Below are positions 1 to 8,202 of a stretch of DNA of 64,000 nucleotides, in pieces. Below the pieces are notes generated by a model, which was given only the letters and a program-made list of their open reading frames with translations, ran no database searches and was not told the DNA's origin. Source of the stretch: Pedobacter westerhofensis (GTDB taxonomy: Bacteria > Bacteroidota > Bacteroidia > Sphingobacteriales > Sphingobacteriaceae). Numbering within the stretch: the stretch's first letter is position 1; every line of letters begins with the position of its first letter. A program made the translations under genes and the position numbers. The stretch lies in the NCBI RefSeq assembly GCF_900182595.1, contig NZ_FXTN01000017.1:1-64000 (forward strand), read 5' to 3'.

Positions 1-21
1 AACGACTTAAAGCCTTCGGCG

Positions 22-66
22 ACTTCTTCCTAGGTGGAGGCTGACCGCCTCCACCTAGGAAGAAGT
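22..66. repeat. Perfect 20-bp inverted repeat (hairpin)
   Basis: Bases 22-41 and 47-66 are exact reverse complements separated by a 5-base loop. The arms contain CCTAGG and GGTGGAGG cores. There is no T-run, so a simple intrinsic terminator is not obvious. It lies on the far side of the defence-like island from a similar palindrome at 7947-7987. Confidence 0.85.
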
Positions 67-483
67 GGTGTTGACACAGTTCGCTTTACACTCCCCAATA
101 ATCACTCGGCAGCGCACATCCAGAACCTTTTACCTCACAGGTCGAAACAGCCGCAAGAAGTTGCATCTGTACTGTAATGTCAGCTTGCCTAGGTCTCATT
201 AAAACCATCGATAAATTCAAACTCCCCTTCCGTTTAAACCCGCATGTTGTGAAATAAAATTATGCTCTGAGTAATAACCGTTATAACGTTTGCCACACGT
301 GATGAGATCTAATCCGTCGGATAAAGTCGCAACAATTCGAACGGAAATCCCGGCGGATGCAGGTGAGACACTTACAAATATTGATGTCCGCTAAATGATT
401 CGTCATTTTTTTTAGAGAGGAGCAACTTTCATATATGTTACCTATGAATGAATGAAGATTAATGAGTAATATTAATTGAAAAT
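67..483. other. Intergenic, no convincing gene
   Basis: No reading frame here looks like a real protein. A 37-codon minus-strand frame at 86-199 exists but has no supporting feature. The stretch is downstream of the helicase gene on its strand; no clear terminator was seen. Confidence 0.5.
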
Positions 484-2493
484 CTAAGCATCTATAACTT
501 CCCATTCATTCATGTTTATCCCGCTGAGCAGGTTATCAAATCTGCTTTTATGAATAGCAATACAAAGGAGGTGTTCGGGACGTGATAATCCAACGTAAGC
601 CATTTTTACACATTCTTTATGGCGTACTCTTTGGTCGGTAAATGGAATACCTAATATTTGGTCAGTGAGGTATTCGGATTCATGTTTGCCGTTATATGAA
701 GTTTCTAAATATAACGTTGCCGCATGGGTTTGACCTTTTACAGCATGCACTGTGGTTACTTCGACATTTTGCCCGTTTATTTTGAGGATAGGTGTAAGCA
801 GCGGCGCAGGTACTGCTCGGTTAACTGCTGTTGGAGCAGGACTGTCCACAAAACTTTGCGCTTGATTAAGTGTAAGGTTGAATAGTTGCAGGAAGTCCGT
901 CAGATATTCTTTGATGAATTGACAGGCTTCAGCCACTGAACCGGCGACCAATAACAGCGAGCAGTCATAAATTTTTTGGCTAAATTCATCATAATGATTG
1001 GTTGCCCCACCACTCCTTAACTTGATGTGATCGATCATGGATTGCTTTGAAAACCGATGACCTTTGCTAGTCTTGGCACCTTCCAGCCGCAAAATTTTCA
1101 GCAGCGCATTAATAATACTGTTCCGGACTGGTTTTAAACTATTTTTCGTCAGATCACAACTCTCTAAGTAGCTTTCGAGACAATTGTGATCTACTGTTGG
1201 CCGCAGGCTTGATTTGCTAAACTGTGGAATATAATCCATTAGCCGCACGCGGCCGACTTGAGCAACGCCATCCGGCCACTCGGTATTCCAGGCAACGATT
1301 TTTATTGGGGATCTTGGGTTTTGCGGGAATTCCCCGGAATTCTGCAAATCTGTAATGAGCTGCAGAAAGCGTTGTGGCACGTTGGTGATTGTCGCATCTG
1401 AATATCTTAATAAATGAGGTTTCAAACCGGCCTGGCTTAAACCGTTGATGGTAAAACCCTGTGGTCGAAAAATGGCGAAGTTCTTCACTAAAGCTGCAAT
1501 TTCAGGTCCCAACCGTTGACTGCCGCTGAGCGCTAAAACACGAGGACGGTCTATCCAAATATCTTCCAGTTTGGCGCTACCGTTAAAGATAGCCTGGTTT
1601 TTATCGCCAATACGCTGGTAGATTGAAGTACTTTGACCATTCTCGTAAAAAAGTTGTTCTAATACATCATACTGGTGTTTATCCATGTCCTGCATTTCAT
1701 CCACAAGGACCAGCGAGAATCGTTTTTGAATTATGGTTTTAATACCGGGGTAAAGTTGCAAATATCGATTGGCCAGAAAATAAGCATCGTCATAATGCAG
1801 CACACCATCATTCATAACTTTTAGTTTTAATTCTGTCATCCATTTACGGATGCGCTTTTTTTCATGAACTGAAAAATCAACATAGTTTTTACTGTTGGGC
1901 TTAGGCTTAGCTACCAGAACCGGTTTACCATTGACCGAATCTGTTATCCTTGTGCTGTATCCATTGCACTGGAAACGATAATAATATGCAGACTGGCTGC
2001 CAGTTAAGTAATATCGCGCGTTTCGTTGTTCCTGAGCAGTAAAACCTTTGATATTAAGCCCAAAATGCCGGTCAATGCTTTCATTGTAAAGTTCGTTATC
2101 GATCCTTACGATTTTTCGCCCGAATTTAAAGGCAAAATACGGGAAAGCCATGAATTCGTCGACAAAGCTCTGAATCGTACCCAGAAAGTTTGGATAGTTT
2201 AACAGTTTAGGGCAATGGTGTTTTAAACGTGCACGGATCTCATCGATAGCCGCATTGGTATGGGAAATGATTAGGATGCCTGAGCCATCATGGATAGGTA
2301 AATGCTTTTCCAATATCAGCAACTTCGCTAAAATGGCAGTTGTTTTCCCACTGCCCGGAACAGCCTGAAGATCGAGCGAAGAAAAATCAGCAATAAAGTT
2401 GCGGCGCTCCTGGTCGAAGACACAGCCTTCAGGCAGTAAGATACCTTCGGCATAAGCATAGTCGGCTGCCGATATATCAATAACCGGAAGCAT
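484..2493 (-). CDS. UvrD/Rep-like superfamily 1 helicase (GajB-like)
   Basis: This 669-aa protein has the ordered SF1A motifs. A Q-motif (FDQERR) is near residue 26, the Walker A AVPGSGKTT is at 44-52, a TIQSF motif is near 108, the Walker B LVDEMQD is at 263-269, a GDKNQAIF motif follows, TVHAVKGQ is near 600 and YVGLSRPEHLL is near the end. Such enzymes translocate on single-stranded DNA using ATP. It is the last gene of its operon and its start overlaps the end of the OLD-family gene by 17 bp, which suggests coupled translation. An OLD nuclease beside a UvrD helicase is the hallmark of Gabija defence, where GajB (about 500 aa in Bacillus) is shorter. The assignment to helicase is firm; the role in defence is inferred from context. 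Confidence 0.9.
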   Translation of the reverse strand: MLPVIDISAADYAYAEGILLPEGCVFDQERRNFIADFSSLDLQAVPGSGKTTAILAKLLILEKHLPIHDGSGILIISHTNAAIDEIRARLKHHCPKLLNYPNFLGTIQSFVDEFMAFPYFAFKFGRKIVRIDNELYNESIDRHFGLNIKGFTAQEQRNARYYLTGSQSAYYYRFQCNGYSTRITDSVNGKPVLVAKPKPNSKNYVDFSVHEKKRIRKWMTELKLKVMNDGVLHYDDAYFLANRYLQLYPGIKTIIQKRFSLVLVDEMQDMDKHQYDVLEQLFYENGQSTSIYQRIGDKNQAIFNGSAKLEDIWIDRPRVLALSGSQRLGPEIAALVKNFAIFRPQGFTINGLSQAGLKPHLLRYSDATITNVPQRFLQLITDLQNSGEFPQNPRSPIKIVAWNTEWPDGVAQVGRVRLMDYIPQFSKSSLRPTVDHNCLESYLESCDLTKNSLKPVRNSIINALLKILRLEGAKTSKGHRFSKQSMIDHIKLRSGGATNHYDEFSQKIYDCSLLLVAGSVAEACQFIKEYLTDFLQLFNLTLNQAQSFVDSPAPTAVNRAVPAPLLTPILKINGQNVEVTTVHAVKGQTHAATLYLETSYNGKHESEYLTDQILGIPFTDQRVRHKECVKMAYVGLSRPEHLLCIAIHKSRFDNLLSGINMNEWEVIDA

Positions 2494-4402
2494 AGTTTAT
2501 GGCGTCAAAAATGTATTGTACCGGGTTGTTGACGATCGCAAAATCAGCCTTCATCATTCCCTGATCTTTCAGCAATAAAACAGCGAAATACTGGGCAATG
2601 ACGGCTTTAGAAAGTTTTCTTTGGTCGATGATGAAGTTATACATCAATTCGAAAGCAACAGCTTCCGCGGTCTTCCCGGCCAAAAAGTTATTCCAGGCGA
2701 TGTCTATCTTGTATTGCTGCAGTTGCTGAACGGCCATTTTACTTTCCTTAGTTCCTGTGTAATTATCCGCCCGATTCTCTTCGATGGCGTATTGAATAGC
2801 GGTAAAAAGTAATTTCCGTAGGTATGGGTGCAGCGCTATACAGTACTCCAGTGTCCAAAAATTGGATATAAAAGGTTTAACGGATTGCCCTTCCAATTTT
2901 GCAGCCTTTGCGGCAAGGTGGTTAGCCGGGTTGTAAGCGGAAATAATATTTTGTCTAACAAAGTCGGTGGCCTTAATCTTATAAGCCGTAGCATATTCCA
3001 CTGGGCGGAGATCGAGGTCGTTTAAGATCGCTACGGGTATCGTCATATGAGGGTGTTTCGTTCTTTGAAAAATATTACCATATCTCGAGAACGCTGTGTT
3101 ATTGATCGCCACGACAGAAACATTGGCGGCGGTCAGGTCTCGGGGGATGATTTTAAAGTCGCACATTTTTTTAGCGATTGCGGGAATGATCATCTCTTCA
3201 GCTACACCCTCAACAATAATCACACCTTTGGCAAAGAACAGGTTAGATTTGGTGACATCTAAAAAGCGCTCCAAAAATGGGTAGTCCGTTTTGCGTAGTT
3301 TAGTGTATGTTTTTCCTAAGGGGAACGCATAGGCGTTATGACACAGAATCACATTTTCTAATTTGACTTTGGAAACCAGGTTCGGGCTATGGCTAGTTAA
3401 GATAAGCTGTATATCTCTATGTTTTTGTAAGGCTTCAATGATCTGCATTTGGGCTTGCGGATGAAGATGTGCTTCCAATTCCTCAATCAGGCCTAATCGT
3501 ACGCCCGTCCAGCTTTCTTTATTCAGGTGTAGCAATTCGGCGGCCATAAACAATCGATTGAGGGTTCCCAGCCCTGGATGCGCCTCATCTAGTAACTGAA
3601 GGGTGAGCATCTCCAAAATACTTTTGATGTCGCTGGAGGTCGCATCGAAAGCCGTTTCATATTGCTCGCCATAAAACCCTTTGATATAACCGTCAATTCT
3701 TTCTTTGATCTGTTTTCCTTCCAACGGAAAACTATCGGTTGGTACACCGCCTACATCTTTGACTACTTTAAACTCACCCCTAAAATACTTGTTTAGTCCG
3801 CTGCGCAACACTTCAAAAATCGCTACCAAATCATGGTCTTTTCCAGCTTTAAATGCCGGGTCGCCTAATAAGATCTGTGACAACCTAGAGTTTCGCTTAG
3901 CAATTAACTCACTTTCAGCATCCCGTAGCGGCTTGAGGTAAGTAGCTTTTAAGTATTCGCGTGCTTCAGCATTTAGTTGACTTCCTTCGGCATCAGGCCC
4001 GGCTTTGACATCGCTGGGAAGAATTTTTTTACCGCGCCGCGACACATCGTATACCACTCGCAAGTAAGGAACTGCTTGATTCCCGGTACCTTTCCAAGCC
4101 AGCCATTCGGTAAAGTTTTTTGCTTCAATGGCTTCAAATCCGTCGAATATCAATTCAATCCTGAATCGCGAAGTTTCTTTATAAAAATCTTTATCTTCGA
4201 TCCTGATAAATTCGTAACTATGTGTTTTCAAGACCAGTTTGATTGCGTCAATTATAGCGGATTTACCTGAATCGTTTTCACCTATGATCACATTGAGCCC
4301 TTGGGTAAAATCCAAATTAAGATCCGCATGACTGTCAGCATCGATATCACGGTCAGAGCCGAATTTTCTGAAGTTCCAAAGTTTGAGGTTGGAAATAAAC
4401 AT
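2477..4402 (-). CDS. OLD-family ATPase with TOPRIM nuclease domain (GajA-like)
   Basis: This 641-aa protein begins with an SMC/RecF-like ABC ATPase half. Walker A GENDSGKS is at 41-48, a degenerate signature GTLNRLFMAAELL is near 278, Walker B LGLIEELEAHLHP is at 302-314 and the switch histidine is in TSHSPNL at 335-341. A TOPRIM domain follows, with its glutamate in VIIVEGVAEE (about 393-402) and the acidic NDLDL near 460. Class 2 OLD proteins next to UvrD-like helicases act as nucleotide-regulated DNA nucleases, as GajA does in Gabija. All key residues are visible, so an active nuclease is expected. The gene lies 48 bp after the predicted PD-(D/E)XK gene and overlaps the helicase gene, so the four probably work together. 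Confidence 0.9.
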   Translation of the reverse strand: MFISNLKLWNFRKFGSDRDIDADSHADLNLDFTQGLNVIIGENDSGKSAIIDAIKLVLKTHSYEFIRIEDKDFYKETSRFRIELIFDGFEAIEAKNFTEWLAWKGTGNQAVPYLRVVYDVSRRGKKILPSDVKAGPDAEGSQLNAEAREYLKATYLKPLRDAESELIAKRNSRLSQILLGDPAFKAGKDHDLVAIFEVLRSGLNKYFRGEFKVVKDVGGVPTDSFPLEGKQIKERIDGYIKGFYGEQYETAFDATSSDIKSILEMLTLQLLDEAHPGLGTLNRLFMAAELLHLNKESWTGVRLGLIEELEAHLHPQAQMQIIEALQKHRDIQLILTSHSPNLVSKVKLENVILCHNAYAFPLGKTYTKLRKTDYPFLERFLDVTKSNLFFAKGVIIVEGVAEEMIIPAIAKKMCDFKIIPRDLTAANVSVVAINNTAFSRYGNIFQRTKHPHMTIPVAILNDLDLRPVEYATAYKIKATDFVRQNIISAYNPANHLAAKAAKLEGQSVKPFISNFWTLEYCIALHPYLRKLLFTAIQYAIEENRADNYTGTKESKMAVQQLQQYKIDIAWNNFLAGKTAEAVAFELMYNFIIDQRKLSKAVIAQYFAVLLLKDQGMMKADFAIVNNPVQYIFDAINYASGY

Positions 4403-4450
4403 GGAAAGGCGAGTTAGTATTCAGGTTATCAGTGCAATATAAGGTTTATT

Positions 4451-5308
4451 TTAAAAAGGCGGCTCATCAATACCTAAAAGAACTTTGAAGTAATCCTGCT
4501 CGTCTCTCTTATCTGCCTTTTCTTTTGGACGGGCCAGCACACCCGTGGTACTAAGTTCTTTGATCCGAGCTTTTGAAAAGGTTTGCGTCGCCGTATGAAA
4601 CATATTAAAGATGATATTGATACAATAACGGCCCTCTAGCGACTCTTTAATGTTTTTAGTATGCCGATTGGGAACGCCAGATATCATCAGGGTGGGCGCG
4701 ATATGAATAGGTAAATGCTCCGTCGCGTTGTTACTGATGACGGACGGACAAAGTTCGTTGACTGTGCCTATAAAGTTGAAGAGCAATTCGGGATAAGGAT
4801 TGAACTGTTTGACCTCACAAAAGCTGATCAGGCTGGTTTGACCGACGTAAGAAAAAGTCATTTTTGTTTCATAGTGGTCCTTACTAAATTCGATGCCGCC
4901 CGCTTTGACTATGGTGATATCCGGTGTGGTAAATATCTTTTCATGGTGCCAGGACTGCACCGCCAGGTTATGGTGGATCTCGAATGCGTGACTAATATCA
5001 GCCATTTGTTTACTAACTTTAAAAAAGGAGAAATTACTTTGCATTCCCATGGTTGAACATTTGTAGCGATATTGACCTTTTTGCAAACCATCAACCGAGA
5101 CAGTATAATCATTCAATTCATAGTACCGCACGATATAATTGAAGCAACTCATTTCAAAAAAATCACTCATTCGATCCGCCTGATTGACGATCGAGGCTTT
5201 ATATCGGTTAACGAAATCGCGAATTTCTTTTTTTAGATCCTCTTTATCCCTGAATGGCGACTTTGTCTTTTTTTTGGGGGCGTCTGCATCAATTTCCTCT
5301 TCCATCAT
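4451..5308 (-). CDS. Predicted PD-(D/E)XK-type nuclease, unnamed family
   Basis: I do not recognise the family of this 285-aa protein. The N-terminus (1-30) is acidic, then lysine-rich. The middle contains the layout of a restriction-endonuclease fold: a glutamate in FEIHHN near residue 110, TTPD at 127-130 before a short hydrophobic strand (ITIV), and FCEVKQ at 163-168 at the end of another strand, giving an E...PD...ExK signature. The fold call is inference from these motifs. Its start overlaps the end of the upstream 150-aa gene by 20 bp, and the OLD gene follows 48 bp later. It could supply target recognition or a second nuclease in the complex. Two adjacent ATGs are possible starts (5308 and 5305). 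Confidence 0.65.
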   Translation of the reverse strand: MMEEEIDADAPKKKTKSPFRDKEDLKKEIRDFVNRYKASIVNQADRMSDFFEMSCFNYIVRYYELNDYTVSVDGLQKGQYRYKCSTMGMQSNFSFFKVSKQMADISHAFEIHHNLAVQSWHHEKIFTTPDITIVKAGGIEFSKDHYETKMTFSYVGQTSLISFCEVKQFNPYPELLFNFIGTVNELCPSVISNNATEHLPIHIAPTLMISGVPNRHTKNIKESLEGRYCINIIFNMFHTATQTFSKARIKELSTTGVLARPKEKADKRDEQDYFKVLLGIDEPPF

Positions 5309-5741
5309 CGATAGCTTTATAGTTGATTAGTTGCTGGAGAAACTCGATCGTCAGTGTATAATTCCACAAAAATTCATTGATCTCATAGCGCCGCATTAAT
5401 TTTTGGTAGGATATCAAAATACCCTTGATGACATGTATTTCATCGGCATTGAGGATATAAGTACCGATCCTGACCGCGCTGGTAACTTCATTTCGGGTCA
5501 CAAGCCCATAAAATTTTGTTGCCGCATCGAGATTGACGATCACCCGGTTATAAAATATAGATAAGGCTAGCAATACCTCCACTACGTCCAGATCATCTTT
5601 AAGTATTTGATATTTTGGATATTGTTCAATGATGCGCACAGATTCCTGAAATCGATTTTGAAACTCATTATAAATAGGTCGGGACAGCTCCCTCGGAAGC
5701 CGGTGCGTCATGATGTTGATAATAGGAGTTTCCTCAGCCAT
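5289..5741 (-). CDS. Small unknown protein of the OLD/helicase operon
   Basis: This 150-aa protein is not recognised. It looks mostly helical and soluble, with alternating charged and hydrophobic residues and no signal peptide or membrane segment. It starts the four-gene run: its 3' end overlaps the predicted nuclease gene by 20 bp, which supports translational coupling and a 1:1 partnership. The gap to the upstream PIN-like gene is 81 bp, so a promoter could sit there. Possible roles are a structural subunit, sensor or inhibitor of the nuclease; nothing in the sequence decides between them. Confidence 0.65.
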   Translation of the reverse strand: MAEETPIINIMTHRLPRELSRPIYNEFQNRFQESVRIIEQYPKYQILKDDLDVVEVLLALSIFYNRVIVNLDAATKFYGLVTRNEVTSAVRIGTYILNADEIHVIKGILISYQKLMRRYEINEFLWNYTLTIEFLQQLINYKAIDDGRGN

Positions 5742-5822
5742 AAGGTAAATCGGTCAATAGCTGAACGCTATGATTTAAGGTTTATTTAAATATATGATTC
5801 TTCCACAAATATTGCACAACCG

Positions 5823-6317
5823 CTAAAACCGTTCACCTAATTCTCGGAACATTTCAATGGTAGTGACAGTCCTGATGCCCGCGGGCGCGCAAATGTCCGG
5901 AATCTTAACACGGGCTATCTTAGTTGGCTGGCTGGTTTCGTGCGTTACAATTGTGTTACCGCCCGATAATGCATGCGCGATCAGCCAGGCATCTGCTTCA
6001 TCGGCATCAAAAAATGTATCTAGTGCGCGTTGGTTATATGGAGGTTGCCGTAAACGTGCGATATTGATTACTTGTGCATATTGCCCTATCACAGGTGCCG
6101 AGGGGGCGAAAAAGGCAGCTGGTAAATTGCCGTCACACCAGGTGGTCAATGCATCTTTATTTCGGTGTAGCTCCGCTTTAATCTTATCAATACTGATAAT
6201 TCGGCCGGCGACTGCCAATTCGCCGATCTTTGCCCAAAAGCTTGTCGCCACATCCAGCGGGTAGGTATCACGGTGGGCCTGTATAAAAAAGTTACTATCA
6301 ACAATCAGCGGTGCCAT
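5823..6317 (-). CDS. DUF4411 PIN-like protein (putative toxin)
   Basis: This 164-aa protein opens with LIVDSNFFIQAHR, where Asp7 is the first acidic residue of PIN-like nucleases. Further acidic positions are Glu49 in KIKAEL and the DADEADAW cluster (104-111), followed by the NTIVTHE strand. The arrangement fits DUF4411, a PIN-like family seen beside ImmA/IrrE-type regulators. PIN proteins usually cleave RNA with bound metal ions. It starts 5 bp after the stop of the metalloprotease-regulator, so the two form a bicistronic unit of toxin-antitoxin layout. Family assignment is good; toxicity is inferred. Confidence 0.8.
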   Translation of the reverse strand: MAPLIVDSNFFIQAHRDTYPLDVATSFWAKIGELAVAGRIISIDKIKAELHRNKDALTTWCDGNLPAAFFAPSAPVIGQYAQVINIARLRQPPYNQRALDTFFDADEADAWLIAHALSGGNTIVTHETSQPTKIARVKIPDICAPAGIRTVTTIEMFRELGERF

Positions 6318-6322
6318 CTCTG

Positions 6323-7447
6323 CTACAGTTTATTAATAAAGTTTTGATAGGTATCACCTTTCAAGCCGGTCAACTGATAGGCTTCGCGGTATAATAATTG
6401 TTTTTCCCGTACGGCGCGATCTACCAGGGAGACATACCGCAAACCCAGGCGTTTCTTTTGCGTAAGGTAAAAATCACCGCCGCCGGCCATATTTTCTTTT
6501 TTGTATTTAACGCCTTCGTGGTATTCACCGTACCATTGAAAAAAGGTTGCCTTACTAATCTTTCCCAAATCCAGCGCTCTACGGGCTAGCACAATAGGGC
6601 TGACTTTAAAATAACGGGACATCGCCTGAAGGTTTGGGTTACGGGCCCAAAAATGTTTAAATTCATCTCTTGGTACTAATAATTCGGCGGCGACCTGGTC
6701 ACAAAGTTTTTCCAAAGGATCATCTGCAGGTAATAACTGTTGCATATCGAACCCCGCGCTTTGACCGATCCAAATATGCGCTAGTTCGTGCGCGATGGTG
6801 AACATTTGTGCCGCTTTACCATCTGCCGCATTTACAAACATAAAAGGCGCATGGGCGTCCACCAATATAAAGCCCCGGCATTCCTCCACATCAATGGGCC
6901 GGTGATTATTATTTTCGACTACACTATTGAATACCACCTGAATGCCCGCATTTTCTAATTTCGCCGCTAAATGATCCAATGCATCCGCCCAACTTTTTAC
7001 CCTGCTGGCCCAAATAGGTTCTAGGTTCAATGTCTGTCTGATACTTTGTACGATAACCATCGGATTGCTTTCTCCCGCTGCACTACCTACGTAATTCAAG
7101 GCCGGGAATTCATTGTCCACCAAATATTCCGCTAACCAGTCTTGCCTTTTTTGGATCAGCAGGATCGTATCATAAACATTTAAACTTACGCCCTGCTGCT
7201 GCCCGCCGCCGGTCCTGAAAAAAGGAAAATTGAGCGCCTCATGTGGCGGTTGGTCTAAAAATAAATAACCAAAAGGCAAATGAACCCGATGAGAAAATTC
7301 TTCCAGTTGCTTCAGCGTCGGTAGCTTCGCGCCAGACAACCAATCCTGCACTTTCGGAAAACGTGTCGTAAAATCACGCAGATCATGCCCCGCCCGGGCA
7401 ATTGCCCAGCTCAGCATATTCACATTTGGTCTGACCTCCGTATTCAT
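6323..7447 (-). CDS. XRE/ImmA-IrrE type metalloprotease-regulator
   Basis: This 374-aa protein has a helix-turn-helix-like N-terminal part (about 10-60, including FPKVQDWLSG and PTLKQLEEF), then the zinc-peptidase motif AHELAHIW with His220, Glu221 and His224, followed by a helical tail. Proteins of this layout bind DNA as repressors and cleave a partner or themselves on stress. It is the first gene of the island on the minus strand and directly precedes the DUF4411 gene, where it would act as the antitoxin or regulator. A -7-like element at 7453-7460 lies just upstream of the ATG, so the transcript would have a very short leader. Confidence 0.85.
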   Translation of the reverse strand: MNTEVRPNVNMLSWAIARAGHDLRDFTTRFPKVQDWLSGAKLPTLKQLEEFSHRVHLPFGYLFLDQPPHEALNFPFFRTGGGQQQGVSLNVYDTILLIQKRQDWLAEYLVDNEFPALNYVGSAAGESNPMVIVQSIRQTLNLEPIWASRVKSWADALDHLAAKLENAGIQVVFNSVVENNNHRPIDVEECRGFILVDAHAPFMFVNAADGKAAQMFTIAHELAHIWIGQSAGFDMQQLLPADDPLEKLCDQVAAELLVPRDEFKHFWARNPNLQAMSRYFKVSPIVLARRALDLGKISKATFFQWYGEYHEGVKYKKENMAGGGDFYLTQKKRLGLRYVSLVDRAVREKQLLYREAYQLTGLKGDTYQNFINKL

Positions 7448-7452
7448 ATGTC

Positions 7453-7460
7453 CAAAAATA
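7453..7460 (-). promoter_or_regulatory. Putative -7 promoter element (TATTTTTG)
   Basis: On the minus strand the octamer TATTTTTG matches the Bacteroidota TAnnTTTG consensus and ends 5 bases before the ATG at 7447. A good TTTG box at the usual distance upstream was not seen, so the call is tentative. Confidence 0.35.
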
Positions 7461-7740
7461 AACGATTTGAACCGGAAATGTATTTAATTATCCAATTATA
7501 ATCGGATATATTTTCAGACCAAAGTAATCCGGGCAGCAATCGACCGGGCGCTCTTGGGGCGAAGTATGGATAACAAAACATTATCTTTGATTCCCAATAC
7601 TTTTTAACAATATGTCTCACACTATGGTTGATGGTGATGAGCTGATACCTATTAAAAATTAAGACAGTTCGAAATGAGCTTCCAATGGTGTTGAAGATAG
7701 GAGTCAAAGATTCTAAGTCTTCAACTCCATTAAACTTGCT

Positions 7741-7987
7741 GACTATTTAGTTTGCAAATAAGCAATTTAAGATCTCATTCCATAATTTAAATTTAGGTTC
7801 TTACTTATTTGTTAAGGTTTTAATCGGAAATAAGAACATACCTTTTGTCACATTAGAAGAAGAATGGGTGACAGATTATAATTCTAAAAGAACCCTTGAA
7901 GCCTTGGATGGTAAAACGCCATTGCAATATAGAGCACATTGGAATCTCAGCATGGAGTCAGCTCCCTTGAAACTGACTCCATGCTGA
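7741..7987 (+). mobile_element. Remnant of an IS3-family transposase C-terminus
   Basis: A plus-strand frame ends with EEEWVTDYNSKRTLEAL followed by DGKTPLQYRAHW, then a stop at 7985-7987. This matches the end of IS3-type OrfB integrases, which read roughly W-x-x-x-YN-x-x-RPHEAL-x-x-x-SPxxYR. Here RPH has become RTL, and the frame has no start and no catalytic DDE residues, so only a decayed 3' fragment remains. The final codons overlap the palindrome at 7947-7987. Confidence 0.6.
7947..7987. repeat. Perfect 15-bp inverted repeat at transposase end
   Basis: Bases 7947-7961 and 7973-7987 are exact reverse complements with an 11-base loop. The right arm contains the stop codon of the transposase remnant. 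It may be a terminator lacking a T-run, or an insertion-sequence end that has been duplicated or abutted. Confidence 0.8.
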
Positions 7988-8202
7988 AGGATTAAAAATA
8001 ATATATAAATTTGAATTCCTCGCCTCCTACATCGATTCGAAAAAAGGGAGGGTTACAAGTTCACCAAAAAAATCTCTTCGCAGTTTGCACTAGAGACCGC
8101 GAGGATATTTCAAAGTTATTCTACAGCTGGCCGATAAACACAGCCAGCCGTTACAAAATTGCCTCAGTCGTATTCGTGGTAAAAGTAGTCCACCCTGATC
8201 TA

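Larger units (their letters stand above)
7448..8202. other. Intergenic 755 bp, mostly decayed DNA
   Basis: No intact gene is present. The right part (7741-7987) holds a transposase remnant and a perfect palindrome, listed separately. Bases 7461-7740 and 7988-8202 show nothing recognisable; the frames at 7444-7707 and 8011-8346 do not look like real proteins. Confidence 0.5.

Noticed and set aside
86..199. 37-codon minus-strand peptide frame ending LPSDYWGV
   Set aside because: Could be a peptide, but there is no signal, promoter or neighbour to support it.
281..505. 74-codon minus-strand frame
   Set aside because: Composition is not protein-like and it overlaps the helicase 3' end.
7444..7707. 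87-codon minus-strand frame upstream of the ImmA gene
   Set aside because: No domain or plausible start context; it runs through the putative promoter region.
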